From Petasospora fabianii (taxonomy: Eukaryota; Ascomycota; Saccharomycetes; Phaffomycetales; Wickerhamomycetaceae): 64,000 nucleotides of DNA. The position numbers and the translations under genes are program-made. Below the pieces are notes generated by a model. It saw nothing but the letters and a program-made list of their open reading frames with translations, searched no databases and was not told where the DNA came from. Where the stretch lies: contig CP048715.1 of the NCBI GenBank assembly GCA_022641835.1, positions 806,001 through 870,000 on the forward strand, given 5' to 3'. Position 1 is the first letter of the stretch; every line of letters begins with the position of its first letter. Of this stretch, positions 38,567 to 48,983 are shown one piece after another.

Positions 38567-39263
38567 ATGCTCACACGACAGTTCCTTCAGCTTCCCTCGC
38601 GTGCCTTTTCAACCTCGGCTACCGTCCTTAAGGCCGCCAAACGTACGTAACCATTCTACACATCAAATATACACTCTCCATAGCACTAACTTTCCCATTG
38701 GTACAGCACCATCACCCTCGCTGATCTCACTTAAGCTCGGAAAGATCCTTGAATGTCGCACACATCCAGATGCTGATAAGCTTTACGTCTCCACTATTGC
38801 ACATCACGAGACTAAGGACCCATTGACGGTATGCAGTGGACTCAAGGACTTCATCCCCATCGATCAGATGCAACAACGTCACGTTGTATTGGTGACAAAC
38901 CTCAAGCCATCTCCAATGCGTGGAATTATATCAGAAGCAATGCTCCTCGCTGCTGAAAAGACAAGTGGTGATGATGACAACAGTGTTGTTGATACCGTTG
39001 AACTAGTTGAACCACCCTCTGGTGCCTCAGTGGGTGATGAGCTTATCTGGGAGGGGATAGAAGATGTTAGTGAACTTGATGAGAGTGGTGAAAAGAAAAG
39101 ACTTAGTCCAAAGGCATGGAAGAAAATCCAAAAGAAGTTATTCACTGATGAGATCGGTAATGTAACATACGAAGATGAAGAAGGTATCAAACATAAACTT
39201 GTGGTGAAAGCATCGGGTCAACCTGTCGGAGTCAAGTCCGCTTTCAATGCCGTAGTGCGTTGA
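38567..39263 (+). CDS. Mitochondrial EMAPII/tRNA-binding OB-fold protein, spliced
   Basis: Exon 1 is 38567-38642. The intron is 38643-38706, 64 nt, with donor GTACGT, branch CACTAAC and acceptor ACAG. Exon 2 is 38707-39263, giving 210 residues. The N terminus encoded by exon 1 (Arg, Ser, Leu, no acids, with AFSTSATV) looks like a mitochondrial presequence. The rest is an EMAPII-type tRNA-binding OB fold with LKLGKIL, HPDADKLYV and the GVCSGL-like VCSGL, as in yeast Arc1 and human AIMP1 C termini. The N-terminal GST-like part of Arc1 is missing, so this is a stand-alone domain protein. Function is inferred to be organellar tRNA or synthetase binding. Confidence 0.82.
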
Positions 39264-39605
39264 CCTGAGCTCTTGATGCTGCTCAGGAACTATAAATCAA
39301 CATGTACATATGATATAATTTGCGATCTATCTGAGACAGTAGCTACAAAGTGTCACTATAACAAAAATCATTCCGATTTGAGATAGTTCTGTTCAAAGCA
39401 AGATATAAGCGGTGGTCTGTGGACCTATAGAGTTCCTGATAATGTTAAAGCGTTCTGTATGAATAGTCCTGGTCGAGTTCTTCGAGAAGTGGGAGAGAGG
39501 AAATCAATAACGTAATAGCTAATAGTTCAATATGGCATCATAAAGAGAAAACTGGATCAAGCATAATGTTTCTGGAAAAAAGGCCTAAAGGTCATTGAGG
39601 TCGAA
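39264..39605. other. Convergent 3' region, no gene seen
   Basis: About 340 bp between two convergent genes. No gene or RNA signal is seen. Confidence 0.5.
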
Positions 39606-42278
39606 TCAAAACTTTCCATATTGGCCGACTTGCAAGGAGGGCTGAGACTTGTTCAAGGCACTGAAGCTCTGTCCAGCCCCGTTCAGAGTACTGGAACCCT
39701 GATCGATCTGAGATGAATACTTATTGACAGTGTTCAGCTGATTCAATGGCTGACACTGTGCATCAGCCTGTGACTGTGCCTTGGTAGTCTGTTTGGGGAT
39801 AAAGGACTGAACACCACGTATGCTCGAAGTCTTATAGTGGTCCATGTGGTTGTTCTGGTACTGGTACTGGCCCACACCAGTATTGCTACTTTCAAAGCCA
39901 TTACGTTTGTTGATCTCTCTGTAATGATAGTTGGAAGGTGCAGCTCTGACTGGTGTGGAAAGATCATGCCGATTGAACGAAGACCCCGTGGTAGTGTTTC
40001 GATTGTGTCCAGGATTGGAACTCCTGGAGGCATCGCTCATCGTGGTGTTGGCTGTATGTGGAACGTTGATGGACGTTCCTGCAATGTTACAGTCTCCGGT
40101 GTAAGAGTTTGAAGTGTGGATTGAAGATGGCTGACCTGGACTCTTAATTGGAGACAGTCCTAGAATGTCAAGACACCTTTGCTTCTCAAAGACAACCACA
40201 GTGAACTCCTTTCTTTCACCGATTTTTAACAAGTTCAGCAAAGGTGTGTAGAGAGTAGACCCATCGTCCCAGTATTTCACAAAAGTGCAGATCTTCTTGT
40301 TGATAATGTCATTCTCAACAACATACTTCTTAAAATCTTCAGAGCCATGAAAAATCAGGTGGTTGAGCAGCACAACGCCAATGCGCTGCATCTCAAGATC
40401 CTCATGACTCACCATCTCAATGAACTGCACCAGCTCATAGGCTCCAAATGAGCCATAAAGTTGGAAAAGGTCCGTGAAAAGTTGAAACACCTGAAGCTTC
40501 AAGACATTACCGATGGACATGTAGTCGTACACCACAGAAGATTTCATATTGTTAGTTCTGCCTTCACCCCTTGTCATCATCTCATGAGCTAAGATCAATA
40601 CAGTGAAGAGAGTGGTGAAGTATTGTTCCAGTAAGACATGATTAGCACAATACTGAAGGTTAGCGTCATTACAGAACAAAGAGCCTTTGGTCCTGAAGCG
40701 ATCATTGGATTGTGTGTATCCTTCAAGGATGTTGCCCATGATCTCAAGACATGTGTGAGCGGAACTTACCAAGCGATCAAAATTCTTCAAATTGATCTGC
40801 CTTTCAAAGGTATTGTTAATAAATTTGAACCCGAGAAAGTTCGATCTTGGAAGTGGCGCAAACCGCTCGAGTGACATGGTCTTTGTAAACTTGGTTGGGA
40901 TTTCACGGAATGGTGAAACAAATTTGAGTAAACCAGTGGATATGATGGAAGTAATATAGTTGAACAGAGAGTCTATGGAGAATGTCGATCCAAATTCGAA
41001 AAGTATTTTGTGGTCCTCAGCCAGTGAGAAGTCACTGTTTATGGTACTCAAGGCACCCTCGATGGCCATTACCATCTGATAGTCCTTGGTGAAATCGATC
41101 TTGTAGTTGTGGTCAACAAGCTCGAAAACGGCTTTGTATCTAGCATACTTGGAGCTATTAAATGCATCATAGATATCAGCAGTCAGTAGCATCGACTTGG
41201 TAAACAGAACCTGAGAATTTGATGCAAGTGCACAGTTTCCGAGATGGAAGAAGATGAAGTCCATGGTATCCTTCAAATCAGGAATCTGATGTAGGGAGAT
41301 AAGAAGATGCTGTAGGCCAAGCGTGCCAGCAAGACACAGAACCAGCTCCTGGTCAAGAGTACTACTCAGGATATTGACAATTGGAAGGAGATCCTTGATA
41401 CCACTTTGGGGGTTCAGAGAAGATAGACAGTTGTAAACGGTGACAGTGTCCTTGGTAAGCTTCAAGAGACCTTGGTTAGGAGAGTAGGGCAAGATCTGAT
41501 CAACCACTGTCAAGTCAACATATGTGCTAGTAATAGCTTCGAGCCTTCTCGTCAGTGTCAGTGGACCTGGTGCAAATTTTGGATCTAATCCCTGCGTACC
41601 AGGAGCTTCCAGAGTCTTTTCCCACAGCTTGTTAAACGCTTCAAAGACCTCCAAGTTGGTGGTTCCGTTGAATGAGAACAGTTTCATGGTCTCAACAAGT
41701 AGTGATCTGTGCTTCAAATGATATGCAAAGATCAAAGATAGCACCTTCAGTAGTGATGGGCTATTTGAATATTGAATCTTGAAAGAGAAGGAGATAGTGA
41801 TGAGCAGAGGACTGATGAAGGACACTCTACTGAGAAGATTGCCAGTCTGTTTGGGGAGATGTTTGAGCACGTAGAGAGCATCAAGGTAGATACCAAGGAT
41901 TTTATCAATCAAATCGTTGGACATCTCTTTCATAATGAGTTCGTTCAATTCATAGCTTGCATGAACAAGGGCGATCACTTGCAGCAGAGACTGAATGTGT
42001 AAATGCTTGATTTGACATGCAGGGAGAGCGTCCATGTTTGCTGAAACTTCCTTGCAAAGCTCTTTCACGATGGTATCATTGATATCGAGGCTGGTCGATG
42101 CATTGTCACCATCGATGCTCTTGAGCTTGTTCAAAGCCGCCACGAGATCTGTTAACAGGGAGGCGCTTTGACCTCCAGCGAGGATCACTCCGTTATCTGA
42201 GAGTGCCAAACAGAAGTCTTCGTTCTTGTCCACACCATTGTCCTGAATGCTCAGATGGGAGATGATGTTTTCAATCAT
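39606..42278 (-). CDS. Large helical protein of unknown function
   Basis: An 890-residue protein in one clean frame with a good ATG. Residues 1 to about 730 are rich in Leu/Ile with regular hydrophobic spacing, as in an armadillo/HEAT-like helical solenoid, with no transmembrane segment obvious. The last 150 residues are Ser/Asn/Gln-rich and probably disordered, and include an SPIKSPG motif that could be a CDK site. I do not recognise the family, although size and layout suggest a cytoplasmic or nuclear scaffold. Confidence 0.8.
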   Translation of the reverse strand: MIENIISHLSIQDNGVDKNEDFCLALSDNGVILAGGQSASLLTDLVAALNKLKSIDGDNASTSLDINDTIVKELCKEVSANMDALPACQIKHLHIQSLLQVIALVHASYELNELIMKEMSNDLIDKILGIYLDALYVLKHLPKQTGNLLSRVSFISPLLITISFSFKIQYSNSPSLLKVLSLIFAYHLKHRSLLVETMKLFSFNGTTNLEVFEAFNKLWEKTLEAPGTQGLDPKFAPGPLTLTRRLEAITSTYVDLTVVDQILPYSPNQGLLKLTKDTVTVYNCLSSLNPQSGIKDLLPIVNILSSTLDQELVLCLAGTLGLQHLLISLHQIPDLKDTMDFIFFHLGNCALASNSQVLFTKSMLLTADIYDAFNSSKYARYKAVFELVDHNYKIDFTKDYQMVMAIEGALSTINSDFSLAEDHKILFEFGSTFSIDSLFNYITSIISTGLLKFVSPFREIPTKFTKTMSLERFAPLPRSNFLGFKFINNTFERQINLKNFDRLVSSAHTCLEIMGNILEGYTQSNDRFRTKGSLFCNDANLQYCANHVLLEQYFTTLFTVLILAHEMMTRGEGRTNNMKSSVVYDYMSIGNVLKLQVFQLFTDLFQLYGSFGAYELVQFIEMVSHEDLEMQRIGVVLLNHLIFHGSEDFKKYVVENDIINKKICTFVKYWDDGSTLYTPLLNLLKIGERKEFTVVVFEKQRCLDILGLSPIKSPGQPSSIHTSNSYTGDCNIAGTSINVPHTANTTMSDASRSSNPGHNRNTTTGSSFNRHDLSTPVRAAPSNYHYREINKRNGFESSNTGVGQYQYQNNHMDHYKTSSIRGVQSFIPKQTTKAQSQADAQCQPLNQLNTVNKYSSQIDQGSSTLNGAGQSFSALNKSQPSLQVGQYGKF

Positions 42279-43086
42279 GATAGTACGCAGCCTCTAGACG
42301 GTGTACCTGAAAGGGTGGCGAGCCTTCAAAGATGGTGATGACCAAGGGTGTGAAAGTGGTGGTGTATAGTAGTTTTGAGCGTCTGCCTGCTCTCAGATGG
42401 CAGTTAGGGGTATTAGCTGTTCCAGAGTCCAGTATAATGAGTGTCTAAAGTTGGAGAAGAAAACAACAGTCAGCTTGGTCAAGCAAACTGGGCAACAAAG
42501 CTTCTCTGTTTCCGTTACGAGTCTGAAACTGAGGGACTCTGTCCGCGCATATCTCGTTTCGGAACATCTCTCATGGCTTCGATCTCAAGCATTCATTGTG
42601 ATTGGGGCATTTTAATGTTATAAGTGGGTGTAATACAGACGGTTACCACGATTACACTTCAACTGGGATCATGAATGTGATCCCATTACATCATGTATCG
42701 TTTAGCGAGCTGTGATTTGTGCCTGAAAAATCTCGTGATGTATCTCTGTAATTTCCTCTACCAGTTACTTTCCCCTTTAGGACATTTTGAAAACTCCATT
42801 TCGCGAATTGAACACACACCCCACCACCCTTGCTCCAGGCACCCTTACAGCTACCTGCACAACGGTCATCACTTCTCCCCTGGACGGGGACACAGTTGCT
42901 CAAAATCATCGTGCCATCTTTCAACTGCTCTGAAACCTTCTATGATTCTCTCTTGCCACTGGATCAGCTGAGACGTAACGCCCCCCAGCTACTACTCACG
43001 CTACTACAGTGCCTCCCCAGCCCTGCCCCGAATCTACTTGAAGATACCCGAGTATCGATACAAGCATCGCAACTAAAAAATCAATC
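42279..43086. other. Divergent promoter with an inverted repeat
   Basis: About 800 bp between the unknown 890-residue protein gene and PNC1. It contains a perfect inverted repeat, GGGATCA at 42665-42671 and TGATCCC at 42678-42684, six bases apart. PNC1 is stress-induced in S. cerevisiae, but no clear CCCCT cluster is seen here. No gene is seen. Confidence 0.45.
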
Positions 43087-43773
43087 ATGACATCCAAGCC
43101 AGCTCTTCTTGTTATTGATATCCAGCATGATTTCCTTCCAGGTGGATGTCTCGCTGTTGCAGATGGTGATAAGATTATCCCAGGAGTTCTCGATCTCCTA
43201 GATTGCAACAAGTATCACTGGAGCACCATCGTGTACTCCCAAGACTGGCACCCAAAGGACCACACTTCATTTGCCTCCAATCATGCCGACACTAAACCAT
43301 TTGAACAGATTGAGATGACATCAACAAAAGATCCATCTGTCAAATCCCTAGAAACTGTGTGGCCAGATCACTGCGTTCAGCACACAAGTGGTGCCAATTT
43401 CCCTCAATCGTTGATTGACAAATTCAAGGAGATTCCCGTTCCAAAGACGATTGTACAGAAGGGGCAATTACAAGACAGGGATTACTATAGTGCATTTAAC
43501 GATATCTGGGAAGATGACTTCACTGAGCTGGGTCCATTCTTGAAGGAAAAGGGTGTCACTGATGTGTTTGTTGTTGGATTGGCTTATGACTATTGTGTCA
43601 AGTTCAGTTCTGAATCTGCTGCAAAGCTGGGTTTCAAGACCTACGTTGTTAAACCACTTTCCAAGGCTATTGCTGCAGATAAGATTGGTGAGATTGATGA
43701 GTACTTCAAAAAGAGTGGTGTTACAATCATTGAGGACTTGAACGACCCAGCCCTGGAGGCTGTCAAAGCTTGA
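43087..43773 (+). CDS. PNC1: Nicotinamidase
   Basis: Hydrolyses nicotinamide to nicotinic acid in the NAD+ salvage pathway, relieving sirtuin inhibition. The 228-residue protein has the catalytic Asp11 in VIDIQHDF, the metal-site region DWHPKDHTSF, WPDHCVQHT and the catalytic Cys170 in GLAYDYCV. Length is close to yeast Pnc1 (216). The conserved Leu of KLGF is encoded by CTG (43627-43629). It is convergent with the membrane protein gene, 161 bp away. Confidence 0.96.
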   Translation: MTSKPALLVIDIQHDFLPGGCLAVADGDKIIPGVLDLLDCNKYHWSTIVYSQDWHPKDHTSFASNHADTKPFEQIEMTSTKDPSVKSLETVWPDHCVQHTSGANFPQSLIDKFKEIPVPKTIVQKGQLQDRDYYSAFNDIWEDDFTELGPFLKEKGVTDVFVVGLAYDYCVKFSSESAAKLGFKTYVVKPLSKAIAADKIGEIDEYFKKSGVTIIEDLNDPALEAVKA

Positions 43774-43934
43774 AAGTATGTTCAGAGATACCGTTTCAGG
43801 TTTTGTGAAAACAGTTGAGTTTTGATATGACTATAGTGGTTGTAGCAAAAACGTTTAATACAATTTTCCTTGTAGCATTACGAATGCTTCAACATCATTA
43901 GCAAATAGGAGATAGAGTTCATGCCAAGAGCATC

Positions 43935-44723
43935 TCAGAACATGACAAAGTACTGTGGGGCAGAAATATACCCAACCTGGTCATCATGGTCTGAATATGT
44001 AAAGTTCCAGAGGGATATGCTCGAGTTTACTAATAAGATTGAAGCACTGACGAGCATGCGCACCGCCCAGGAGGCGACAATAAACATGAATATCAAGGGG
44101 ATCACCTGTAATACGAAAGGGCTAACAATTGGAAGCCAGAAGAAGTTGAACGTTGCAGATAGAACTGCGCCAAGGAGCCATTCAATAAAGACTATTGGGG
44201 CACTTCCAATATAGAACGCACAAACAAGACACCACCATGGGATCCAACCATAGTTCGGGTAGTTGGTGACCAAGTAGTACTTCACCCAAGGCCAATGGAA
44301 CACGTATTGTGAAACAGGGGTATTGACATTCTTAATCATGTAATGAAGAGACGCTAAACCGCACAATTGAGCACCAGTCATGATGTATGTGCAGATCATC
44401 AAGACGTAGTTGGCTGGATAAGTGCAGTAAAACTGCACGATCTCCGTTTCAGCGGCAAGCATTGGGGCAAGGAGTGGACCATACCAAGGGAGGGCCATGT
44501 AAGTGTGGTAGATGTACGAGAGGATTGGAGGTGTCGCAAAGAGACGAGCTCTCTTAGGAAAGGGCAAAGTCTCCTCAGCAGTAACGACATTCTCTTCAAC
44601 CGTAGAAGACGGTGTATGGGAAGGCGGCTGTTGGTGAGAGAGTTTCACGGACTCCTCCTCAATGCTGGAGCCCATCGGGCCTGAAACTGGTTTTGGAGTT
44701 TGCATTCTAAGTTCAGTCCCCAT
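43935..44723 (-). CDS. Multi-pass membrane protein of unknown function
   Basis: A 262-residue protein. A hydrophilic N terminus (about 1-65) leads to roughly four to six membrane segments from residue 70 to 240, many Trp/Tyr/Pro-rich, and a short polar tail. It has no signal peptide and no motif I recognise. ER or lipid-droplet hairpin proteins can look like this, but I cannot assign a family. Confidence 0.7.
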   Translation of the reverse strand: MGTELRMQTPKPVSGPMGSSIEEESVKLSHQQPPSHTPSSTVEENVVTAEETLPFPKRARLFATPPILSYIYHTYMALPWYGPLLAPMLAAETEIVQFYCTYPANYVLMICTYIMTGAQLCGLASLHYMIKNVNTPVSQYVFHWPWVKYYLVTNYPNYGWIPWWCLVCAFYIGSAPIVFIEWLLGAVLSATFNFFWLPIVSPFVLQVIPLIFMFIVASWAVRMLVSASILLVNSSISLWNFTYSDHDDQVGYISAPQYFVMF

Positions 44724-45340
44724 TGCAATAGTGTTCTACCTGCTTTCACTACGGATTAAACTAAGAGTGGCAAATTTCTAAGGTTTATCAGTGTTTTTAT
44801 TATAAGTATGTTACAAGGGCTCGTGCGCGCGTCGCTCGGTTGATCTTTTACGACACATAACCAAGCTTATGATGACAACCTAGAATCTAAGGACACACCT
44901 CAGCTTCTCATAGAAACCCCCAAGTAGTGAGTAAGACTCCATCCAATGAACAATTGGGAGATTCTTTGACGCGTCATCAACCCACACCCCACAAAACACC
45001 CTGCAGCTACAGATGCGCTGCTGACAGTATAACACCCATCTTGTGCATGTATCTCCCTAGTGGTACCATAAAACTAAGAGCCAGCTTCACCAAGCAGCAT
45101 CTTAAGAGTGGATGGTAGCATCAGGTTTGTCAATTTATTGTACAGCTAAATTTTCTAGCATGCGCAGACAAATTTGTCAATGAATAAGGCACATGCAGTA
45201 CAGACACGCATCCCGAGGTGGGCCGATCCGCATCAGATTAGATCTATTGTGCCACTCTACAGCTAATCACGTCGAATCTCAAATAAATAAATAACCCTTT
45301 TTAATAAACCTAGAACTGAAAACATATACATATAGTTGAA
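44724..45340. other. Intergenic region, no gene seen
   Basis: About 620 bp between the membrane protein gene start and OLE1 stop. Small frames only; none is supported. Confidence 0.5.
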
Positions 45341-46771
45341 TCATTGCTCCTTCTTCAACTCATTCTCCTGTCTTCTGGCAGCGAATGAGTCTCTGATGAC
45401 AGCAACTCTCATTGTAGCGAGCAAGTTGTGAGCAGCGTTGGAGTGCAAATAAACACCACCGTTGAAAGCCTTGGAGGCATCCTTTCCAATCGAGGCCATG
45501 AGGAGTGGCTCACCACCTGGGTGCTCGGAGATGTATCCACTAACATCGTGGACAATACCGTTGATGATGACAAGACCCTTGGCATTATCACCCTTACACT
45601 TTTCGACAAACTCCTCCTTATCCCACACTGGGAGCTCGGAGAGTGGAGTACCCCAGTTCAAATTGCGTCTCATCTTATCAATCTTCTTCTGCTGTTGCTG
45701 AACAAGACCCTGCTCAATAGCATTTTGGGAGAAAGTCTTCAAGTTGTAAGCAAGGCCAACTTTAGAGGAGGCCCAGATAAGAACCTTGGTTGGGTCATAC
45801 TGGTACCACTTGATGGCGTTTCTGTAATCAGATGGGAACTCGTGGTGGAAGTTGTGGTAACCCTCACCAAAAGTGACAAGGGCAGTGATCCAGTGATCTC
45901 TTGGAGTTCTTCTGTCATCAAATGGTTGAACACCAATCCAGTGGGCAAGAGAGTTAACACAGAAAGTGGCCTGCTGGATGAAGAAAACTCTGCAGATACC
46001 AGCGTAGACGAAACCACCCTTGTAGTCGTTAAAGAAGTAACCACAGAACACAGTTGGAAGAACGAAACCGACAAGGGTCATGATGAGCATGTAGTGCTTG
46101 TGCTGGACACGAACGACCCAGTCATCAATCAAGTCAGAGATATCGGCACGGGCCTTGTGCTTTGGGTTTGGCTGCACAAGCATCCAACCCATGTGAGAGT
46201 ACCAGAAACCTTGTCTAGCATCGTACGGGTCTCTTGGGGTATCTGTGTATCTGTGGTGGATTCTGTGAGAGTGTCCCCACCACTTGATGGAACCTTCAAC
46301 GGAGGCGGCACCAAAGAGAGCAAAGAAGAGTCTGAGTGGCAATCTGGCGTCGTAAGCCTTGTGCGCCCATAATCTGTGGTAACCCGCAGTGATTGAGAGA
46401 CCAGATAAGAAATACTGAACGATTGCGGTAGCAGCTGTTTGCCACTTGAGTGGGGTGAATCTGGTCATGTAAAGACCGATCGCTGGTATGACCATAACGA
46501 GAATAACGTTAAGCCAGTTAATGTGCTGATGCCAGTTCTGCAAGGTCCATGGCTGTTCAGAAATGTGCTTCTTGTTAGCCCACTTGGCCATCTCAGCCTG
46601 GTCCCTAGCAAGGATGTCCTGGACTCCTGCTGAATCTTCATCATGAGCTTCTTTGTAATCCCTGGATCCCATGAGGGTACCAAATCTATTGACGACACGC
46701 TTGGCCTTCTTGTTGGTACCAGCGGCAATGATGTTTGCCTGGAGCACGTCCACGTTCTCGAGGGTTGTCAT
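45341..46771 (-). CDS. OLE1: Delta-9 fatty acid desaturase with cytochrome b5 domain
   Basis: ER membrane di-iron desaturase making palmitoleic and oleic acid. The three histidine boxes are present (HRLWAH, HSHRIHHRYTD, GYHNFHHEFP). A C-terminal cytochrome b5 domain has the haem ligands in HPGGE and in HSNAAHN. Four membrane helices come in two pairs. The ATG at 46771 (476 residues) is used because the open sequence upstream lacks an ATG. The C-terminal b5 fusion is typical of fungal Ole1. Over 1.4 kb upstream is free of well-supported genes, fitting a heavily regulated promoter (Mga2/Spt23 in S. cerevisiae). Confidence 0.96.
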   Translation of the reverse strand: MTTLENVDVLQANIIAAGTNKKAKRVVNRFGTLMGSRDYKEAHDEDSAGVQDILARDQAEMAKWANKKHISEQPWTLQNWHQHINWLNVILVMVIPAIGLYMTRFTPLKWQTAATAIVQYFLSGLSITAGYHRLWAHKAYDARLPLRLFFALFGAASVEGSIKWWGHSHRIHHRYTDTPRDPYDARQGFWYSHMGWMLVQPNPKHKARADISDLIDDWVVRVQHKHYMLIMTLVGFVLPTVFCGYFFNDYKGGFVYAGICRVFFIQQATFCVNSLAHWIGVQPFDDRRTPRDHWITALVTFGEGYHNFHHEFPSDYRNAIKWYQYDPTKVLIWASSKVGLAYNLKTFSQNAIEQGLVQQQQKKIDKMRRNLNWGTPLSELPVWDKEEFVEKCKGDNAKGLVIINGIVHDVSGYISEHPGGEPLLMASIGKDASKAFNGGVYLHSNAAHNLLATMRVAVIRDSFAARRQENELKKEQ

Positions 46772-47849
46772 GGCGGCTGATTCTTGATCTTTGGGAGGGA
46801 AAGGTCTCAAGCAACAGTAGAGAGGATTCAGGACCTCTTATAACCGTATGACAGAAAGAAAAAAGTCCGACTAATGATATATATTGCAAAAGGGGCAGCG
46901 GCGTATGTGGCGCCTACCACTGAAATTTGCGACCCAACAATCCAACTTCTGTTGAGAAAGGACCAATCTGCGGACTCAGCCGTGGGAGGATCCAGCCGCA
47001 AAGCGAGTGACAGCCCCAGATCTCTCAACTGTAGTGAGTGTGATGGTTAGTTTGCTTCATTAGGACAGACTATGGCAAGGTTGTATGCGCGGAAGGGTCT
47101 TCGATTCGATGAGCTCACATAGCCTCTAGGCCCATCCTACTTCCAGACGTACCATAATCCAATGGGTCTGGCCCAACAGCCTTTACGTCTAAGATCTCAG
47201 CCGAGGTATGTACCTTGTTTGTGGTTCTCTCCTGACACGAACTGTTGGACTGTTGAATCAGATTTGCCCCTTGATACGGCCACCAATATGTGAACTTTGG
47301 GCTGTGGGGTCACCTCATCGCATCCGATTATATATCACCCCACGGACTTCCTTATTAGTAGCCAGGAGAAATTGTTCTCCGAAATACCCCATCCAGCGTG
47401 AACTTGCATTCTCTCACCTGTCCTCTCTAGGAACAAAGAACGTCTATCTATTTGATATTTTTATCTGTCTAGGTGTTTCATTTGAAATGTCCTTGTATTC
47501 GTCACCTTAACTCAATATCCTGAGAGATATCGTTATAATGTTGTTTGAGCAATACGCGAATCCATGCCCGTATTAGTGTTGATTGGGGCCAGAGCTTGAC
47601 ACAGGCTCCTTCGGTTCCCCTATAGCCGCCTAGTTGATCTGGCAATAACACACCATCAAGTCTTGAAAAACACCTATTTCTTCAAAGGTGGGAGAGTATT
47701 GATGACTACTCTTAGTATACCTAGCTAGTTTGCTGTAATGTTGAGCATTCGCTAACTCCGGGGCTTCTCTACTCTCTACTCATTTCCCTCTGCGTGGTTC
47801 CGAATACATAAAGATCCTAAAATGTACAGTCCTTTGAAACCAAAAACGT
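46772..47849. promoter_or_regulatory. OLE1 upstream region
   Basis: About 1.1 kb with no supported gene. A TA-rich run at 46876-46884 (ATATATATT on one strand) may serve as a TATA element about 105 bp from the start. A frame of 100 codons at 47208-47510 (plus) has no family match and is not called. Confidence 0.4.
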
Positions 47850-48236
47850 TGCTAATTGAAAGAGTTTTTTAGCGCCAGGGAGGAGTAAAAAGACTCTTGG
47901 TAAGCCTTGATCAGATCTCCATCAGTAATCTGGTATCCCGTGCATGACTTTCAGTAGATCACTGGTTGATGGAACAGTTGAGCTTTTGAGCATTCCACCC
48001 TTCCAGACTACGTCTTCTTCAAAGAATTTATCAAATATGGTCATCAAATAGTCGTAGCCGTAAAAATTGCAATTGAGAGCATCGTCCTCATCTCTTCAAT
48101 GCGCCCACGCTTGATCGGGGTAATGATGGGACATCAGTTCATTCATTCGTTCATTCTTCTTCACCACAGGCATTCCATTTATCCAGGTCATCCACAATTT
48201 GTGTCTTGTAATAACACTGGCTCATCCTTTGGAACA
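47850..48236 (-). pseudogene. Decayed coding relic of an unidentified protein
   Basis: On the minus strand, adjoining stretches in different frames have strong protein-like composition, with aromatic and acidic clusters such as NFYGYDYLMTIFDKFFEED, HHYPDQAWAH and DLIKAYQESFYSS. The longest single open stretch is 57 codons (48095-47922). Several interruptions break the reading, so it looks like an old broken gene of at least 120 codons between OLE1 and the DUF2462 gene. No start, promoter or splice pair rescues it. I do not recognise the family, and cannot say whether it came from a host gene or an element. Confidence 0.4.
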
Positions 48237-48244
48237 CAACTTTT

Positions 48245-48526
48245 TTACTTACCCTTAGCAGCTGCCTTCTGCTTCTTGAGCTTCTCGGCCTTCTCAATCT
48301 CTCTTCTAGAACCCTTCAAAAGCTCCAAGTGACCAACACGAGAAGCAATAAGCTTCTCAGTAGATGCTGTAACGGAGTGAGTTTTGCTGAGCTTGGCCAT
48401 CTGTGCGAGTTGCTGATTCTTTGGCTTGATCTGCTTTGGGGCGGCCTTCTTAGGGTTCATCTGCTTCTTGGTGACCCTCTCTCTTGGTTTGACTTTGCTC
48501 TTGACTTTGAGTGCTTGCTGTGCCAT
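48245..48526 (-). CDS. Small basic DUF2462/UPF0390-family protein
   Basis: A 93-residue, very Lys-rich protein (about one quarter Lys). The layout MAQQALK, a basic Lys/Gln/Pro-rich core, then a helical SVTASTEKLIASRVGHLELLKG segment and a basic end resembles the DUF2462/UPF0390 family (human leydig-tumour 10 kDa homologue), thought to be nucleolar. The gene is divergent from ADE6. The family call is moderate; the gene itself is likely real. Confidence 0.72.
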   Translation of the reverse strand: MAQQALKVKSKVKPRERVTKKQMNPKKAAPKQIKPKNQQLAQMAKLSKTHSVTASTEKLIASRVGHLELLKGSRREIEKAEKLKKQKAAAKGK

Positions 48527-48983
48527 CTTGTATGTCTGTATATATGTGTGTTTGGTGTGGACTCTTGTCTAACAAGGACCTATTGGGGTCGGTGCTTAGA
48601 TAAAGAAATATTCTATAATCCCGTATGTGCGCGTTAGATTTTTTTTCTGTCACCTCCGGATTAGGTTACTTTCCTTATTTAGCCATTTCCGAAATCCAGA
48701 GTCATCTCGAGAATTGGCAAATTGCAAAAAACCCTTCTACCTACACAAGTTTTCTAGCCGCCAGCTAACGTCTCGTTCGTACTCCAGCAAAGCGCTTTGG
48801 AGCTGACACAGTCACCCCTTTTGCCCACAGCTGGTATGTGGTCCCCCCGTTGCGGTGTACACCGTGTTCACCGATGCCCACGCCTGTCCCAGAGTCACAT
48901 TTAAGATCTTGCACCTCTGCGTCTGGTTTGGGCTCATCACGCTAACCGATCTCTTTACTAACCGCTTCTTAACAGCTACTACA
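48527..48983. promoter_or_regulatory. Divergent promoter of DUF2462 gene and ADE6 with GAGTCA site
   Basis: A 457 bp region. GAGTCA at 48700-48705 (TGACTC on the other strand, in context ATGACTCT) lies about 280 bp before ADE6. The same core binds Bas1 and Gcn4 in S. cerevisiae purine genes. The last 130 bases are open in frame with ADE6 but have no ATG. Confidence 0.5.

Noticed and set aside
47208-47510. 100-codon plus-strand frame upstream of OLE1
   Set aside because: No recognisable features and a weak start context.
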